Below are positions 16,414-24,417 of a stretch of 64,000 nt of DNA, one piece after another. This DNA is from a bacterium (GTDB taxonomy: Bacteria; Bacillota; Clostridia; Christensenellales; CAG-138): contig JALFDW010000010.1 of assembly GCA_022778545.1 (NCBI GenBank), positions 62,001 to 126,000 on the forward strand, written 5' to 3'. A program made the position numbers and the translations under genes. Every line of letters begins with the position of its first letter. Position 1 is the stretch's first letter. The notes beneath the pieces were generated by a model. The model was given only the letters and a program-made list of their open reading frames with translations, did no database searches and was not told where the DNA came from.

Positions 16414-17024
16414 TTTTCTTCCTCCTTAGTGATTGCTTTCGGGTTATATTTCAGAACAAAGAGTTCAAGGGTTTCCTTCAGCACTTCGATCTGGGATTTC
16501 AAATAGAACGCATCCTCAAACAGTGCGTAATGTACACAGGCCCGGATCAGGATGAAAATGAGCGGCGTCAGCTTTTCGTAGGGGATACCCAGCTTTGGCT
16601 CTAAACTCTTTGCATATTCGGTATATCGTTCATCTACACCCTTAAAAAACTTCTGACCGTATTCCCTGTATTTCGGGTGGGTATAGATCTGATACATAAG
16701 TCTATACTTCTTGCCGTGGTTTTTTGCCGTCCAATAGGGTATCTCGTCAATAAACCGCCACAAGTCCTCCACATCGGTGGGGGCTTTCGCCATAAACTCC
16801 TCTTCCACCTTGCTCATACAGTATTCGGTGGACTTGACGATAAGGTCGTCGAGATTGTCAAAATACTGATACAGGCTCGCACTGCTGCAGCCGCAGGCTT
16901 TTGCAATCGCTTTTACACCGACAGAGGTAAATCCGTTCTCTGCATAGCAGGCGTAGCATTTTTCCATCATTTCATTTTTTTTTGCATTGCGGGCTTCTTC
17001 ATTCACAGTGCGCAACAGACTCAC
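16410..17024 (-). CDS. TetR-family transcriptional regulator
   Basis: The N-terminal HTH (about residues 18-62) includes MMEKCYACYAENGF, VKAIAKACGCSSASLYQYF and DDLIV, typical of TetR. The remaining 140 residues are a helical ligand domain with many aromatic residues (YWTAKNHGKKYRLMYQIY). GTG 17024 has its purine-rich site too close; TTG 17015, six bases after AGGGGGTG, is a better-spaced alternative start. It is transcribed from a perfect consensus promoter that contains an inverted repeat, which suggests autoregulation. It is co-transcribed with the LPQTG protein. Confidence 0.88.
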   Translation of the reverse strand: MSLLRTVNEEARNAKKNEMMEKCYACYAENGFTSVGVKAIAKACGCSSASLYQYFDNLDDLIVKSTEYCMSKVEEEFMAKAPTDVEDLWRFIDEIPYWTAKNHGKKYRLMYQIYTHPKYREYGQKFFKGVDERYTEYAKSLEPKLGIPYEKLTPLIFILIRACVHYALFEDAFYLKSQIEVLKETLELFVLKYNPKAITKEEEK

Positions 17025-17056
17025 CCCCTTTTCTCAAAAAATAAATGACCGTTTAT

Positions 17057-17085
17057 ATTATATGACATTCTGCTTGCCATGTCAA
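17057..17085 (-). promoter_or_regulatory. Consensus sigma-A promoter with internal operator for the TetR gene
   Basis: TTGACA, a 17-base spacer and TATAAT give a perfect match to the housekeeping consensus. TGACAT and ATGTCA (17079-17084 and 17063-17068) form an inverted repeat over the -35 and spacer, a natural site for TetR repression. A direct repeat TTACGCAG lies just upstream at 17091-17098 and 17111-17118. Confidence 0.75.
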
Positions 17086-17221
17086 ATGAATTACGCAGTA
17101 ACCACGGAAGTTACGCAGACTATCCCGGCCTTGTTTCTGCCCTTATAAGCCGCTGACCCTGCGGGCAGGCCGGCGCTTTGGCGCGCTGCTTCGCGCAAAT
17201 GAAACTTCATACCATAAATGC

Positions 17222-17260
17222 AAAAAATCCCTTGCCGGGGTTTTTCTCAGCAAGGGATTT
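17222..17260 (-). terminator. Terminator of the thrH-guaA transcript
   Basis: AAATCCCTTGC pairs with GCAAGGGATTT, followed on the minus strand by TTTTTTG. Confidence 0.8.
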
Positions 17261-17266
17261 CTGTGG

Positions 17267-18247
17267 TCACTCCCACTCGATCGTTCCCGTGGGCTTCGGC
17301 GTGAGGTCATAGAGAACGCGGTTGACGCCTTTTACCTCATGGGTGATGCGCTCGGTAATGTGCTGAAGCAGGGCGAAGGGCACATCCTCCACGGTTGCGG
17401 TCATGGCATCCACGGTGTTGACGGCGCGGAGAATGACCGGGTAGGCAAAGGTGCGCGCATTGTTGCTGACGCCGACGGATTTGAAATCCGGCACGACGGT
17501 GAAATACTGCCAGACCTTGCCTTCAAGGCCGTTCTTCGCAAACTCTTCCCGCAGGATGGCGTCGGATTCACGGACGGCTTCAAGCCGCTCCCGCGTAATC
17601 GCGCCAAGGCAGCGCACGCCGAGGCCGGGGCCGGGGAAGGGCTGGCGGTATACCATGTTGTCCGGCAGGCCGAGCGCCTTGCCTACAACGCGGACTTCGT
17701 CCTTGAACAGAAGGCGGAGCGGCTCGACAAGCTCGAACTGCAGATCCTCCGGCAGGCCGCCCACATTGTGATGCGCCTTGACCGGGCCGCTTTCGAGGAT
17801 GTCCGGGTAGATGGTACCCTGCGCGAGGAACTCGATGCCCTCAAGCTTGCGCGCTTCTTCTTCAAACACGCGGATGAACTCGGCGCCGATGATCTTGCGC
17901 TTTTGTTCCGGGTCGCTGACGCCTGCGAGCTTGTCAAGGAAGCGGTCCACCGCATCCACATAGATGAGGTTCGCGTCCATCTCTCCGCGGAACACGGCGA
18001 TCACCTGCTCCGGTTCGCCCTTGCGCAGAAGGCCGTGGTTCACATGTACGCAGACGAGCTGCTTGCCGATTGCCCTGATGAGCAGCGCGGCGACGACGGA
18101 TGAATCCACGCCGCCGGAAAGCGCCAGCAGCACTTTTTTGCTGCCGACCTGTTCGCGGATGGCTGCGACCTGCTCCGCGATAAAGGCTTCCGCAAGCGCC
18201 GGGGTATTGATGCGCGCCATGGATTCGGGACGTTTGTTGTTCTGCAT
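17267..18247 (-). CDS. guaA: GMP synthetase, ATP-pyrophosphatase subunit without glutaminase domain
   Basis: It converts XMP, ATP and ammonia to GMP. The PP-loop SGGVDSS is at residues 44-50; [22 protein letters not shown] and the C-terminal KPTGTIEWE end are classic GuaA features. The ATG at 18247 follows GGGAGG. At 326 residues it has the ATPase and dimerization domains only; the class I glutaminase half (about 190 residues) of usual bacterial GuaA is absent. It therefore resembles the archaeal split form. A separate GATase gene elsewhere, or use of free ammonia, is expected. The gene follows thrH after 43 bases. Confidence 0.93.
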   Translation of the reverse strand: MQNNKRPESMARINTPALAEAFIAEQVAAIREQVGSKKVLLALSGGVDSSVVAALLIRAIGKQLVCVHVNHGLLRKGEPEQVIAVFRGEMDANLIYVDAVDRFLDKLAGVSDPEQKRKIIGAEFIRVFEEEARKLEGIEFLAQGTIYPDILESGPVKAHHNVGGLPEDLQFELVEPLRLLFKDEVRVVGKALGLPDNMVYRQPFPGPGLGVRCLGAITRERLEAVRESDAILREEFAKNGLEGKVWQYFTVVPDFKSVGVSNNARTFAYPVILRAVNTVDAMTATVEDVPFALLQHITERITHEVKGVNRVLYDLTPKPTGTIEWE

Positions 18248-18290
18248 TTGGTTCCTCCCCAAAATGAAATTGCTTTGTGTGGAAGTATGC

Positions 18291-18893
18291 TCAGCCGATC
18301 ACGCCGCGGATGGCGGAAAGGAGTGCGTCGTAGGTTTCATATGCGGGCAGATCGGGGTTATCCGCCTTGATCTGCTCCGTGCTGCGGAACAGGAAGCCGG
18401 CCTTGCTGGCCCGGATCATGGCGAGGTCATTGTAGCTGTCCCCGGATGCGATGGTGTCGTACCCGATGGATTGCAGCGCACGCACCGTGGTGAGCTTGGA
18501 ATTTTCGATGCGCATCTTGAACCCGGTGATTTCCCCGCTGGGGGCGACTTCGAGCGAATTGCAGAAGATCGTGGGCCAGCCCAGCTTTTTCATCAGGGGG
18601 GAAGCAAACTCCGTGAACGTGTCGCTGATGATGACGACCTGCGTCATGGAGCGCAGTGCATCAAGAAATTCCTTTGCGCCGGGCAGCGGGTCGATCTTAT
18701 CAATGGTGGCCTGGATCTCCGCAAGGCCAAGGCCGTGCTCTTTCAGGATGCCGAGCCGCCAGCGCATGAGTTTATCGTAATCGGGCTCCTCCCGCGTAGT
18801 GCGCCGAAGCTCCGGGATTTTGCTTGCCTCCGAAAACGCGATCCAGATCTCCGGCACCAGAACGCCTTCCAAATCCAGACATACGATATGCAT
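18291..18893 (-). CDS. thrH: Phosphoserine phosphatase / homoserine phosphotransferase ThrH
   Basis: A HAD-superfamily enzyme that can move phosphate from phosphoserine to homoserine. The N-terminus [16 protein letters not shown] with D7 and E9 is the ThrH signature; motif II is VIISDT, and motif III/IV is [10 protein letters not shown] near residue 150. The length of 200 residues fits the family. It starts after AGGAGG and shares a promoter with guaA. The co-location with GMP synthetase is probably organisational and not biochemical. Confidence 0.9.
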   Translation of the reverse strand: MHIVCLDLEGVLVPEIWIAFSEASKIPELRRTTREEPDYDKLMRWRLGILKEHGLGLAEIQATIDKIDPLPGAKEFLDALRSMTQVVIISDTFTEFASPLMKKLGWPTIFCNSLEVAPSGEITGFKMRIENSKLTTVRALQSIGYDTIASGDSYNDLAMIRASKAGFLFRSTEQIKADNPDLPAYETYDALLSAIRGVIG

Positions 18894-18931
18894 GATCCAT
18901 CATCCTCCTGTACGATACTGCTTAAAGCAAA

Positions 18932-18960
18932 ATCATACCCTATTTTGGATGATTATTCAA
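18932..18960 (-). promoter_or_regulatory. Promoter of thrH-guaA
   Basis: TTGAAT, 17 bases and TATGAT lie in the 100-base gap between guanine deaminase and thrH. This gives the pair its own transcription start apart from the riboswitch operon. Confidence 0.65.
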
Positions 18961-18993
18961 GATAAAACGGAGACGATCACCGCTTCTTTGCTC

Positions 18994-20271
18994 TCAGCGC
19001 AGCCTTCGGCCTTCGCTGATGACGGCGCGGATGGTGTCCGGATCGTCCGCGTAGATCAGCCGCTCCAGCCGTTCGGCGGGCGTAAGCCGGCGCGAAGGCG
19101 GGAACGCAGCGTCGGAGAGCACGACGGCATGGAGCATATCGCCCGCGCGGAAGCCCGGGCCTGCGCCAAAGTACTGCTGTCCGGCGCTCGTCGCAAGGTA
19201 GAACGCTTCCGGCACGGTCAGGTATGCTTCATCCTGCCGCTTGCCGCTGTAATAATAGCGCAGCTTGGAGGCGCGGATAGCTTCCCCCGCAGCGTGGAGC
19301 ATGGAGAGCTTTGCGCCGCCCGCAACGTCCGAGGCGAGCGCAACATGCAGCCCCTCGTTCAGCATTTTGCGCACGGGGGCAACGCCGGAATACAGGTTGG
19401 TGTTGGAATCCGGGCTGTGGGCGACCCATACGCCCGCCGTGCGGATCGCGGCGCGCTCACGGGTGTCGCTGTGGACGCAATGCGCCATGATCGTCCCCTG
19501 CTTCCAGAGGCCGAACTTGGCGTAGGTCTCCCAGTATTGTGCGCAGTCGGGGTGGAGTTCACGCACCCATTCGATCTCCGCATCGTTTTCCGAAAGGTGG
19601 GATTGCACGGGGAGATCGTACTCCGCGGCAAGTGCGCCGAGCCCTTCCATCAGCGCATCCGTGCAGGAAGGGGTGAAGCGCGGCGTCAGGATGGGCTTGA
19701 TGTGCGGGAAGCGCCCTGCGCATTCTTCGATCCAGCGGCGCGTTTCCGCAAGGGATTCCTCACAGGTTTCGCGCAGGCAATCCGGGCTGTTGCGGTCCAT
19801 GTTCACCTTGCCCACATAGCCGGTGATGCCCGCCCGTTCGAGCGCATCCATCAGGATCAGCGTTGCTTTCCGGTGCAGCGTGGAAAACATGCACACGCGC
19901 GTTGTGCCCCGGCGCACGAGCTCCGCGGCGAGCGCTTCATAGACTGTCCGCGCAAAATCCGCGTCCGCAAAACGCGCTTCCTCTTTGAATGTGTAGGTGT
20001 TGAGCCAATCGAGCAGCGGCAGGTCGAACCCCATGCCCATCATGATGTACTGCGGGGCATGCAGATGGAGGTCCGTAAAGGAAGGGATGATCAGGCTGTC
20101 CCCAAAATCTTCCAGGGCGGCATTCTGATATTTCCCGGGCAATTCTTCGAAAATTCCCGCGATCCTGCCTCCTTCCGTAACAAGGTAGGCGTGCTCGGCA
20201 CATTCGAGCGCGCCGAGGTGCGGCGCATGGACGATGGTTCCCCGATAAACGTGAGTTGCAGCGTTTGTCAT
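18994..20271 (-). CDS. guaD: Guanine deaminase (amidohydrolase family)
   Basis: It hydrolyses guanine to xanthine and ammonia. The metal-binding motif HLHAPQY, followed by the MGMGFDLPLLDWLNTYTFKEE region, is diagnostic of guanine deaminase. Downstream are QSHLSEND, MAHCVHS and SDVAGG, which supply the other metal and catalytic residues. The ATG at 20271 follows AAGGAGG; the reading upstream to 20409 lacks a site. It is the third gene of the riboswitch-led operon, so guanine can be fed to the xanthine dehydrogenase encoded divergently. Confidence 0.9.
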   Translation of the reverse strand: MTNAATHVYRGTIVHAPHLGALECAEHAYLVTEGGRIAGIFEELPGKYQNAALEDFGDSLIIPSFTDLHLHAPQYIMMGMGFDLPLLDWLNTYTFKEEARFADADFARTVYEALAAELVRRGTTRVCMFSTLHRKATLILMDALERAGITGYVGKVNMDRNSPDCLRETCEESLAETRRWIEECAGRFPHIKPILTPRFTPSCTDALMEGLGALAAEYDLPVQSHLSENDAEIEWVRELHPDCAQYWETYAKFGLWKQGTIMAHCVHSDTRERAAIRTAGVWVAHSPDSNTNLYSGVAPVRKMLNEGLHVALASDVAGGAKLSMLHAAGEAIRASKLRYYYSGKRQDEAYLTVPEAFYLATSAGQQYFGAGPGFRAGDMLHAVVLSDAAFPPSRRLTPAERLERLIYADDPDTIRAVISEGRRLR

Positions 20272-20341
20272 AGTTGAGCCTCCTTTTTGTTTCGGTAGAT
20301 CAGATGCCGGGCGCTGCCCGGGCTGTGAAAAATGCTTTGGG

Positions 20342-20935
20342 TCATGCGCCGGAGGGCGTGTGTGCGCCGGAAAGCGCATGCAGCGCTGCGGCAGTGTCCA
20401 CATCCGCAAGCTCCAGCGGGTCGTTTACTTCAAACAACAGGAGCGCCTCCGGGTGGCTGCGGATCACCGCGCTGCCGCCCGTGTCGCCGGAAAGCGCGTG
20501 CAGCGCGGGAAAAAATGCCTGCGGGAATATGACAGGGTTGCCGCGCCGGGCGTTGTGCCCCAGCGCTACGATATGTTCCGGGTGCGCGCGAAAGAACGCG
20601 AGTTCGGCGGAAACGCTCTCCCGCCGGAGCAGCGGCTGATCCGCCACGAGGAACAACAGAGCATCCATGCCCGGCAGCGCATCCATACCAAGGGCGATGG
20701 TGCGGCTCACGCCATCCTCCGGGGCGGGATTATACACCGCGGCAAAGCCGCGCGCGTGTGCAGCGGAAAGAATCTCGTCATAATGGGAAACAACGGCCAC
20801 GCCTTCAAATTCCTCTGCGGGGATGCTTGCAAGCGCGCGCTGGTAGAGAGGCGTTCCTTCAAACGGGAGGAGGAGCTTGTTTTCTCCGAAGCGCCGTGCC
20901 GCGCCCGCAGCCATCAGGATGCAGCCGAGCTTCAT
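20342..20935 (-). CDS. mocA: Molybdenum-cofactor cytidylyltransferase-like protein (MocA/YgfJ)
   Basis: A nucleotidyltransferase of the MobA/MocA family. The nucleotide-binding N-terminus is LMAAGAARRFGENKLLLPF; later come VADQPLL and GNPVIFP, the typical metal and substrate loops. Such proteins cytidylate molybdopterin for xanthine-dehydrogenase-type enzymes, and YgfJ-like versions occur in selenium-dependent hydroxylase clusters. I start at the second ATG, which overlaps the hydantoinase stop as ATGA. Its place beside xdhABC supports a role in maturing that enzyme. Confidence 0.85.
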   Translation of the reverse strand: MKLGCILMAAGAARRFGENKLLLPFEGTPLYQRALASIPAEEFEGVAVVSHYDEILSAAHARGFAAVYNPAPEDGVSRTIALGMDALPGMDALLFLVADQPLLRRESVSAELAFFRAHPEHIVALGHNARRGNPVIFPQAFFPALHALSGDTGGSAVIRSHPEALLLFEVNDPLELADVDTAAALHALSGAHTPSGA

Positions 20936-22296
20936 CTGCATTTCCCGTATCCCTTCCGGGGGAGGTACTGCCCGCGCCCCGGCAGCACGAGGACGCCGTT
21001 TTCCACAACGTGTTCACCGTTCAAAAGCACATCCCGCGCACAGCCGCGCACCGCAAACGAGGCAAACGGGGAATTGTCGCAGTTGTGCGCCGTGTTCGTA
21101 TCCGTGATGCGGCCTGTAAAAGCGGGATCCCAGACGATGAGATCTGCCGCCATGCCCTCCGCGTCTGTGCCGCGCCCGGAAAGGCCGAAGAGCTGCGCCG
21201 GCCCGGCAGAAAGAAACTGCACCATCTGCTCCATCGTGATGCGGCCTTCGCAGACGCCATAGGTGTAAAGCAGTTGCCCCCGGTGCTGCACGCCTGCGCC
21301 GCCGTTGGGGATCCGCTGAAAATCGTTTCCATGCTCCAACTTCTGCGCCATCGTGAAGGAGCAGTGGTCTGTGCCGATGAAATCGATCTCGCTGCCGGCA
21401 AGGGCATCCCAGAGCGCCGCATTGTCCGCCGCCTTGCGCAGCGGGGGAGACATCACGAATTTTGCTCCGTCCGGCGCGGCATAGCATTCGTCTGTCAAAA
21501 GCAGGTATTGGGGGCAGGTTTCAAGGTATACTTCCTGCCCGCGGGCCCGGGCGCGCCGCGCCTCCGCGAGCCCTTCCGCCGTGGAAAGGTGCACCACATA
21601 AACGGGCGTTTCCGCAAGCTCCGCAATGCGCATGAGCCGCGCTATTGCCTCCGCCTCCACGGGAGCGGGGCGGGAAAGCGGGTGCCCGGCCGGGCCGGTC
21701 ATCCCGGCAGCTTTTACTTCCGCGATGCGGCGGTTGAGCACATCCCAGTTTTCGCAGTGTACGCCGATGAGCGCGCCTTCGCGTTTGGCGGCCTTGAGCG
21801 CGGCGTAGATCGCGCCGTCGTCCACGCGGAGCGCGTCATAGACCATGTAGAGCTTGTAGGAGGTCACGCCCCGGCGCGTCATCTCTGCCATTTCGGCTTC
21901 GGTTTGCGCGTTCCATTCGGCAATGGCCATGTGGAACCCGTAATTGCAGGAGCAGCCGCGCGCCTTTTCCTGCCAGGTGTCAAAGGCCTCCATGAGCGTG
22001 CCGCCGCGGTCCTGCGTAGCAAAATCGAGCACAGCCGTCGTGCCGCCCAGGATGGCTGCGCGGCCGCCGGTGACGAAGTCGTCCGCCGTGCGCGCGCTGC
22101 CGGTGTCAAGGTCGAAGTGGGTGTGGGTGTCGATGAAGCCGGGGAGCACGAAGCAGCCCGCTGCGTCGATGCGCCGGGCATCAGCGCAGGAAAGCCCCGG
22201 GCCTACGGCACGGATGCGCCCATCCTGCACGAGCACATCCGCCTGCATGCTGCCGCCTGCGTTCACTACGGTTCCGTTTTGAATGAGTATGTCCAT
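20932..22296 (-). CDS. Dihydropyrimidinase / hydantoinase-type cyclic amidohydrolase
   Basis: A 454-residue enzyme of the D-hydantoinase/dihydropyrimidinase group: MDILIQNGTVV start, metal motif DTHTHFDLDTG, the SYKLYMVYD segment whose Lys is normally carboxylated, HCEN, VVHLSTAEG and GTDHCSF. It opens a cyclic amide ring. In bacterial purine-catabolic clusters a hydantoinase (HyuA/YgeZ) of this kind is common, so a ring-opened purine product is a plausible substrate. It is the first gene after the purine riboswitch leader. The longer in-frame upstream reading opposes ade and xdhA and is not coding. Confidence 0.88.
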   Translation of the reverse strand: MDILIQNGTVVNAGGSMQADVLVQDGRIRAVGPGLSCADARRIDAAGCFVLPGFIDTHTHFDLDTGSARTADDFVTGGRAAILGGTTAVLDFATQDRGGTLMEAFDTWQEKARGCSCNYGFHMAIAEWNAQTEAEMAEMTRRGVTSYKLYMVYDALRVDDGAIYAALKAAKREGALIGVHCENWDVLNRRIAEVKAAGMTGPAGHPLSRPAPVEAEAIARLMRIAELAETPVYVVHLSTAEGLAEARRARARGQEVYLETCPQYLLLTDECYAAPDGAKFVMSPPLRKAADNAALWDALAGSEIDFIGTDHCSFTMAQKLEHGNDFQRIPNGGAGVQHRGQLLYTYGVCEGRITMEQMVQFLSAGPAQLFGLSGRGTDAEGMAADLIVWDPAFTGRITDTNTAHNCDNSPFASFAVRGCARDVLLNGEHVVENGVLVLPGRGQYLPRKGYGKCR

Positions 22297-22347
22297 ACTG
22301 CACAACCCTCCCAAGATCGTTTTCATACTGTTGCTTTGAGGAAATGA

Positions 22348-22395
22348 CAAAAGCGCCCTCATCCGCAGCGCAGAGCATGCGCGGCCAAAGGCGCT
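22348..22395 (-). terminator. Riboswitch-linked intrinsic terminator
   Basis: AGCGCC pairs with GGCGCT, enclosing CCGC-GCGCA and TGCGC-T-GCGG; TTTTG follows. The 5' arm shares bases 22393-22395 with the 3' strand of aptamer helix P1, so the two structures compete. Confidence 0.65.
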
Positions 22396-22472
22396 CATAG
22401 CAGGGCTGTTCGGGCAGCCCGTAGAAACTCCCGCGCCCGGAAGCGCGCTTCGCCCCGCGGGATTATATGAGC
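22393..22472 (-). promoter_or_regulatory. Purine riboswitch aptamer (guanine class, variant P2 loop)
   Basis: On the minus strand: P1 GCTCATA/TATGAGC, J1/2 TAATC, P2 CCCGCG/CGCGGG, the invariant J2/3 AGTTTCTAC, P3 GGGCTG/CAGCCC with loop CCCGAA, and J3/1 with TGCTATG. The base that pairs with the ligand is C in GCTATG, so guanine (or a close relative) is expected and not adenine. Unusually, L2 is about 20 nt and contains the palindrome GAAGCGCGCTTC, against 7 nt in xpt-type aptamers. The leader lies before the hydantoinase-mocA-guanine deaminase operon. Confidence 0.9.
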
Positions 22473-22500
22473 TGATGGGATCCAAATCTAATATAAGAAA

Positions 22501-22529
22501 AGCATACCGCAAATGCGGCGGTTTTGCAA
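22501..22529 (-). promoter_or_regulatory. Promoter of the riboswitch-led purine operon
   Basis: TTGCAA, 17 bases and TATGCT. The predicted start is about 20 bases before the aptamer. Confidence 0.65.
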
Positions 22530-22539
22530 GCCTCGCGGC

Positions 22540-22568
22540 TTGCTTCTCCGCAGGATTTGTGATATACT
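22540..22568 (+). promoter_or_regulatory. Promoter of the ade-xdhABC operon
   Basis: TTGCTT, a 17-base spacer and TATACT lead to a leader of about 95 bases without an aptamer that I recognise. It is back to back with the riboswitch promoter, with the -35 boxes 10 bases apart. Confidence 0.65.
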
Positions 22569-22668
22569 GCATCAAACAGAATTTATTATACACTAAATAT
22601 TTTTGTACTTGTTGAACGATTTTTGCAACGGCAGGGAACCGAAAAAACAGAAAAGGGAGGCGCAGGCA

Positions 22669-24357
22669 TTGAGACAACAGGATCTGATCCGCGCAGCGCT
22701 TGAAGGAAAAGCGACGTGCGTCATCAAAAACGCGAACGTAGTGAATGTGTTTACCAACGAGATCATCCATGCGGACGTGGCGCTCTATGAGGACGTCATC
22801 ATCGGCGTGGGCGAATTCTCCTGCGAGAACGAGATCGATGCCGAAGGCGGGTATCTTGCGCCGGGCTTCATCGATGCGCATGTGCACATCGAATCCTCCA
22901 TGGTGATTCCCGCCTCGTTTATGAAGGTCATACTGCCGCATGGCACAACGACCATCATCGCCGATCCGCATGAGATCGCAAATGTGGCAGGGGTCGCTGG
23001 TGTGCGCGCCATGTATAAAATGACGGATGACCTGCCCCTCCGCGTGCTGTTCATGATGCCCTCCTGCGTGCCGGCGACGCCGTTTGAGCACAGCGGTGCA
23101 AAGCTCGTTGCGGAGGATATGGAACAGTTCCTGCGCAAGAGCCGCATCCTGGGCCTCGGCGAGGTGATGGACTACGTTTCCGCCACGAGCGGCACACAGG
23201 AAATGCTCGACAAGCTCCGCCTGTTTGACGGGAAGCCCATCGACGGCCACGCGCCGCTCATTTCCGGCCGCACGCTCAACGCCTACCGCGTTGCCGGCCC
23301 TTCCACGGATCATGAATGTTCCAATTTTGATGAAGTAAAAGAAAAGCTGCGCACGGGCATGCGCATCCTCATCCGTGTGGGCTCCGCCGCAAAGAGGATC
23401 GAGGACATCCTCCGCCGCATTGCGGAAGAGCATCTGCCCACGGAGAACATCCTCTTCTGCACGGATGATAAGCACATCGAGACCATCCGGCAGGAGGGGC
23501 ATATCAACCACAACGCGCGCCTTGCCGTGGCCTGCGGCATCCCGCCCATCGAGGCGGTGAAGATGGCATCCTACAACGCCGCGCGCGCTTACGGCCTCAA
23601 GAACATCGGCGCGATCGCTCCCGGCTACAAGGCGGACATGGTGCTGTTTGAGGATCTCAAGGATTTCCGCGTGAAGCGGGTGTTCACCCGCTTCGGCAAG
23701 CCATATGAAGAGGCGGAATACCATATGCCGATTCTGCCGCCGGCGGTGTATGACAGCGTGCACGTTGCCCCCGTGACAGAGGGTTCGCTCTGCCTGCCCG
23801 TGCGGGAGAAGATGCCCGTCATCGAGATGGTGCCGGAGCAGCTCATCACAAAGCTCACCTGGCGCAGCGTGAAAAGCGAGCACGGCGCGTTCGTCCCTTC
23901 GGACGGGCTGTGCAAGCTCGCCGTGGTGGAACGCCACCATGCAACGGGGAGCATAGGCGTCGGCATCGTGGAAGGATTGAACATCAAAAACGGTGCCATT
24001 GCCTCCACTGTAGCGCATGACTCCCACAACCTCGTCGTGGCCGGCGATAACGACCGGGATATGCTCATGGCCATCGAGTCGCTGCGGGAATGCGGCGGCG
24101 GCTATTGCGTCGTGAGCCGCGGGATCGTCCTTGCGCGGCTGCCGCTGCCCATCGCGGGGCTGATGACGGATGCACCCGTGGAGGATGTGCTTGCGCGCCA
24201 GCAGGCGCTGCTTGACGCGGCGAAGAGCCTTGGCGCGGACGAGCGGACTGACCCGCTCATTGCCCTTTCGTTCCTTGCGCTGCCGGTGATCCCGGATGTG
24301 CGGCTGACGGACGAAGGGCTGTTCGATGTAACGAAGATGGAGTTTGTGCAGCAGTAA
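22669..24357 (+). CDS. ade: Adenine deaminase
   Basis: It deaminates adenine to hypoxanthine and ammonia. The hallmarks are PGFIDAHVHIESSM (metal ligands), PHGTTTIIADPHEIANV, GLGEVMDY, DGHAPLISG and FCTDDKH. I start at TTG 22669, nine bases after GGGAGG; the 22-codon upstream reading has no site. The 562-residue length is close to the usual 570-600. It begins an operon with xdhABC, linking adenine to hypoxanthine oxidation. Confidence 0.93.
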   Translation: MRQQDLIRAALEGKATCVIKNANVVNVFTNEIIHADVALYEDVIIGVGEFSCENEIDAEGGYLAPGFIDAHVHIESSMVIPASFMKVILPHGTTTIIADPHEIANVAGVAGVRAMYKMTDDLPLRVLFMMPSCVPATPFEHSGAKLVAEDMEQFLRKSRILGLGEVMDYVSATSGTQEMLDKLRLFDGKPIDGHAPLISGRTLNAYRVAGPSTDHECSNFDEVKEKLRTGMRILIRVGSAAKRIEDILRRIAEEHLPTENILFCTDDKHIETIRQEGHINHNARLAVACGIPPIEAVKMASYNAARAYGLKNIGAIAPGYKADMVLFEDLKDFRVKRVFTRFGKPYEEAEYHMPILPPAVYDSVHVAPVTEGSLCLPVREKMPVIEMVPEQLITKLTWRSVKSEHGAFVPSDGLCKLAVVERHHATGSIGVGIVEGLNIKNGAIASTVAHDSHNLVVAGDNDRDMLMAIESLRECGGGYCVVSRGIVLARLPLPIAGLMTDAPVEDVLARQQALLDAAKSLGADERTDPLIALSFLALPVIPDVRLTDEGLFDVTKMEFVQQ

Positions 24358-24417
24358 GGCGCACAGGCCCATGGCAAACCGTTTTTGAAACACTGAAACA
24401 GAAAGGGAGGAAAACGC

